Shown here: one piece after another, positions 5,220-6,517 of the stretch | How the letters are laid out: each line of letters begins with the position of its first letter | How positions within the stretch are numbered: position 1 is the first letter of the stretch | Origin: an uncultured delta proteobacterium | GTDB lineage: Bacteria; Myxococcota_A; Polyangia; Polyangiales; Ga0077539 | Length of the DNA: 6,517 bases | Direction of reading: 5' to 3' | Assembly: GCA_903860995.1 (NCBI GenBank) | Contig: CAIOSS010000234.1 | Span: 1 to 6,517 of the forward strand | Position numbers and translations under genes: made by a program | Notes under the pieces: generated by a model | What the model saw: only the letters and a program-made list of their open reading frames with translations | Told to the model about the DNA's origin: nothing | Database searches by the model: none

Positions 5220-6209
5220 TCAGCCCGCGCGGGGGGCGGGCGCGAGCGGGCGCATCCCGGCGTCGCGCAGCAGCCGGGCGTCGTCGTCGGCGTCGGGGTT
5301 GGGCGTGGTGAGCAGCTTGTCGCCGTAGAAGAGGGAGTTGGCCCCGGCCATCATGCAGAGCAGCTGGGCCTCGCGGGAGAGCGACGCGCGCCCGGCGCTG
5401 AGCCGCACCATCGACGCGGGCATCAGGATGCGCGCCGTGGCGATCATGCGAACGAGCTCGATGGGGTCGACCGGCGGTCGGTCGGCGAGGGGCGTGCCCT
5501 CGACCGGGACGAGGGCGTTGATGGGAACGCTCTCGGGGTGCGGCTGGAGGTTGGCGAGGGTGACCAGCATGCGGGCGCGGTCGCGGGTGGTCTCGCCCAT
5601 GCCGATGATGCCGCCGGAGCACACCGTGATGCCCGCCTTGCGCACGTGATCGAGGGTGCGCAGCCGGTCTTCGTAGGAGCGCGTCGTGATGATGGTCCCG
5701 TAGAACTCCTTGGAGGAGTCGAGGTTGTGGTTGTAGGCGTCGAGCCCGGCGTCCTTGAGGGCCACGGCCTGCGACTCGCTGAGCATCCCGAGGGTGCAGC
5801 ATGCCTCGAGGCCGAGATCCTTCACCCCGCGCACCATGCTGAGCACCTTGTCGAAGGCGGGGCCCTCCTTCACCTCGCGCCACGCCGCGCCCATGCAGAA
5901 GCGGGTGCTGCCGGCCTCGCGCGCTCGCCGGGCGGAGGCGATGACCGACTCCACGTCGAGCATCTTCTCGGTCTCGACGGGCGACTCGTACTTCGAGCTC
6001 TGCGGGCAGTAGGAGCAGTCCTCCGGGCAGCCGCCGGTCTTCACCGAGAGCAGGGTGCAGAGCTGGATGGCGTCGGGCGGATGGAAGGCCCGGTGGAGGG
6101 TCTGCGCCCGGTGCACCAGGTCGAGCAGGGGGAGGTCGTGGAGGGCGACGACCTCGGAGGTGGTCCAGTCGTGGCGCAGGGCGGGGAGCTCGGGGAGGGC
6201 GGCGTCCAT
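5220..6209 (-). CDS. bioB: Biotin synthase
   Basis: This 329-residue radical SAM enzyme inserts sulfur into dethiobiotin, the last step of biotin synthesis, in the cytoplasm. The SAM-binding [4Fe-4S] cluster motif is CPEDCSYC (Cys61, Cys65, Cys68), preceded by LLSVKTGG. Ligands of the sulfur-donating [2Fe-2S] cluster are present: Cys105 in STRFCMGAAWR, Cys137 in LEACCTLGM, Cys197 in TVCSGGIIGMGE, and Arg269 in MVRLSAGR. The YNHNLDSS motif (159-166) and the C-terminal GANSLFYGDKLLTT complete the family pattern. The length is slightly below the E. coli enzyme (346 residues), and no region is missing. No other bio gene lies in the window apart from the coupled hydrolase. The upstream region has a possible -10 element (TATCTT) 10 bases before the ATG, and I see no BirA-type operator. 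Confidence 0.98.
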   Translation of the reverse strand: MDAALPELPALRHDWTTSEVVALHDLPLLDLVHRAQTLHRAFHPPDAIQLCTLLSVKTGGCPEDCSYCPQSSKYESPVETEKMLDVESVIASARRAREAGSTRFCMGAAWREVKEGPAFDKVLSMVRGVKDLGLEACCTLGMLSESQAVALKDAGLDAYNHNLDSSKEFYGTIITTRSYEDRLRTLDHVRKAGITVCSGGIIGMGETTRDRARMLVTLANLQPHPESVPINALVPVEGTPLADRPPVDPIELVRMIATARILMPASMVRLSAGRASLSREAQLLCMMAGANSLFYGDKLLTTPNPDADDDARLLRDAGMRPLAPAPRAG

Positions 6210-6219
6210 TAGGGCGCGG

Positions 6220-6225
6220 AAGATA
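6220..6225 (-). promoter_or_regulatory. Possible -10 element of bioB (TATCTT)
   Basis: TATCTT on the - strand lies 10 bases before the bioB ATG, within a stretch (GGTGGTATCTTCCGCGC) that matches the region before the phosphatase start (GGTGATAGTCTCCGCGC) at 13 of 17 positions. No Shine-Dalgarno sequence lies between it and the ATG, so the transcript would have a leader of only a few bases. No clear -35 element is seen. Confidence 0.4.
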
Positions 6226-6256
6226 CCACCGCCGCGCGCCCGGCCGCGAGGCGTAG

Positions 6257-6421
6257 CATCGCCCAGGAAAACCCACGGAGACGCCCGCTGCCAGCTTCCG
6301 CTTCGAGGAGCTCTTCGACCCCGCGGAGTACCTCCACCTCGGCGCCGCGCCCGCGCACGCTGGTCGTCGCGCGCCGGCCTTTAGAGCGGTGGCCCGGTGG
6401 GTTGGGTACACACCTTCGTGA
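6257..6421 (+). pseudogene. Short coding-like fragment, possible truncated gene start
   Basis: This frame is open from after the TAG at 6254-6256 to TGA 6419-6421 and has no ATG, GTG or TTG near its beginning. From 6287 to about 6352 it reads like real protein (AASFRFEELFDPAEYLHL), and every codon there ends in G or C, as in the true genes of the window. After about 6380 it loses that character and runs into the repeat at the window edge. A TAGCAT element at 6254-6259 and an AGGAAA at 6265-6270 precede it. It may be the 5' remnant of a gene, divergent from bioB, that lost its start codon and was cut by the repeat. FDPAEYL recalls the N-terminus of some methyltransferases, but the match is too short to name it. 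Chance coding character in GC-rich DNA is possible. Confidence 0.35.
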
Positions 6422-6422
6422 G

Positions 6423-6517
6423 ACCTCACCCCCAGCCCCCTCTCCATGAATGGAGAGGGGGCCAGAGCGAGACGAAATCGCTTGAATTACCGATCTTTCC
6501 CCCTCTCCATTCATGGA
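6423..6517. repeat. Pair of inverted palindromic repeats, dispersed-repeat type
   Basis: After ACCTCACCCCCAGC comes a near-perfect palindrome: 6435-6447 and 6450-6462 are reverse complements over 13 bases around a 2-base centre (GA). The sequence from 6499 to the window end matches the reverse complement of 6443-6461 over all 19 visible bases, so it is a second copy in opposite orientation, cut by the window edge. The copies are separated by 37 less GC-rich bases (6462-6498). Intergenic sequences of the CCTCACCCCC-AGCCCC-CTCTCC type are widespread repeats in several bacterial phyla, so this is probably part of a dispersed family or of a longer repeat array. Confidence 0.75.

Noticed and set aside
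5148..6212. + strand open frame opposite bioB (354 codons)
   Set aside because: It is antisense to a complete biotin synthase; His/Gly/Val/Glu-rich composition without domain is a strand shadow.
6210..6283. BirA or other biotin-responsive operator before bioB
   Set aside because: No inverted repeat resembling the TTGTAAACC type is present, and no other clear dyad overlaps the proposed promoter.
4240..6447. 735-codon - strand open frame spanning the hydrolase, bioB and beyond
   Set aside because: It is a shifted frame over two genes whose correct frames carry all family motifs; the translation is Arg/Pro/Gly-rich low complexity.
1..6517. tRNA, rRNA, transposase, toxin-antitoxin or phage genes
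   Set aside because: None of the good frames shows such motifs, and I saw no tRNA-like cloverleaf or conserved rRNA segments by eye.

Overview
The window is very GC-rich DNA whose genes end almost every codon in G or C. It carries Ala/Pro/Asp-rich surface-protein linkers (DAGA and DVP/DIP repeats), a family 43 glycosidase lipoprotein, and no recognisable Shine-Dalgarno sequences. This suggests a large-genome Myxococcota/deltaproteobacterial-type organism. That assignment is inference from style, not from a marker gene.

Layout. (1) Bases 2-910, + strand: the 3' part of a probable exported, cysteine-containing protein of unknown function; its start lies outside the window. (2) Bases 911-1336: a non-coding stretch with a near-perfect 23-nt inverted repeat built from a 9-nt motif, enclosing smaller nested stems. 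(3) Bases 1337-2830, - strand: a GH43-type glycosidase lipoprotein with a tandem-repeat linker and an unusual number of cysteines. (4) Bases 2884-3558, - strand: a dienelactone hydrolase family protein. (5) Bases 3559-3625: a compact divergent promoter region with a palindrome at its midpoint. (6) Bases 3626-4369, + strand: a PPP-type metallophosphatase that ends 4 bases from the convergent next gene. (7) Bases 4374-6209, - strand: biotin synthase (bioB) followed directly, with a TGAATG junction, by an alpha/beta hydrolase that lacks the expected catalytic histidine. (8) Bases 6210-6517: a short, strongly coding-like fragment on the + strand, then a pair of dispersed-repeat-like palindromes at the window edge.

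How the genes relate. Only bioB and the hydrolase look like a tight functional unit; the place of the hydrolase in biotin synthesis is open because its active site is incomplete. The dienelactone hydrolase and the GH43 gene run the same way, 53 bases apart, but GH43 has its own possible -10 element. Several genes share a TANNNT-like element 7-12 bases before the start codon, which suggests leaderless or very short-leader transcripts. I found no defence, mobile-element, CRISPR or biosynthetic system. The most unexplained signals are the inverted-repeat element at 1059-1206, the atypical hydrolase beside bioB, and the interrupted-looking fragment next to the edge repeats.
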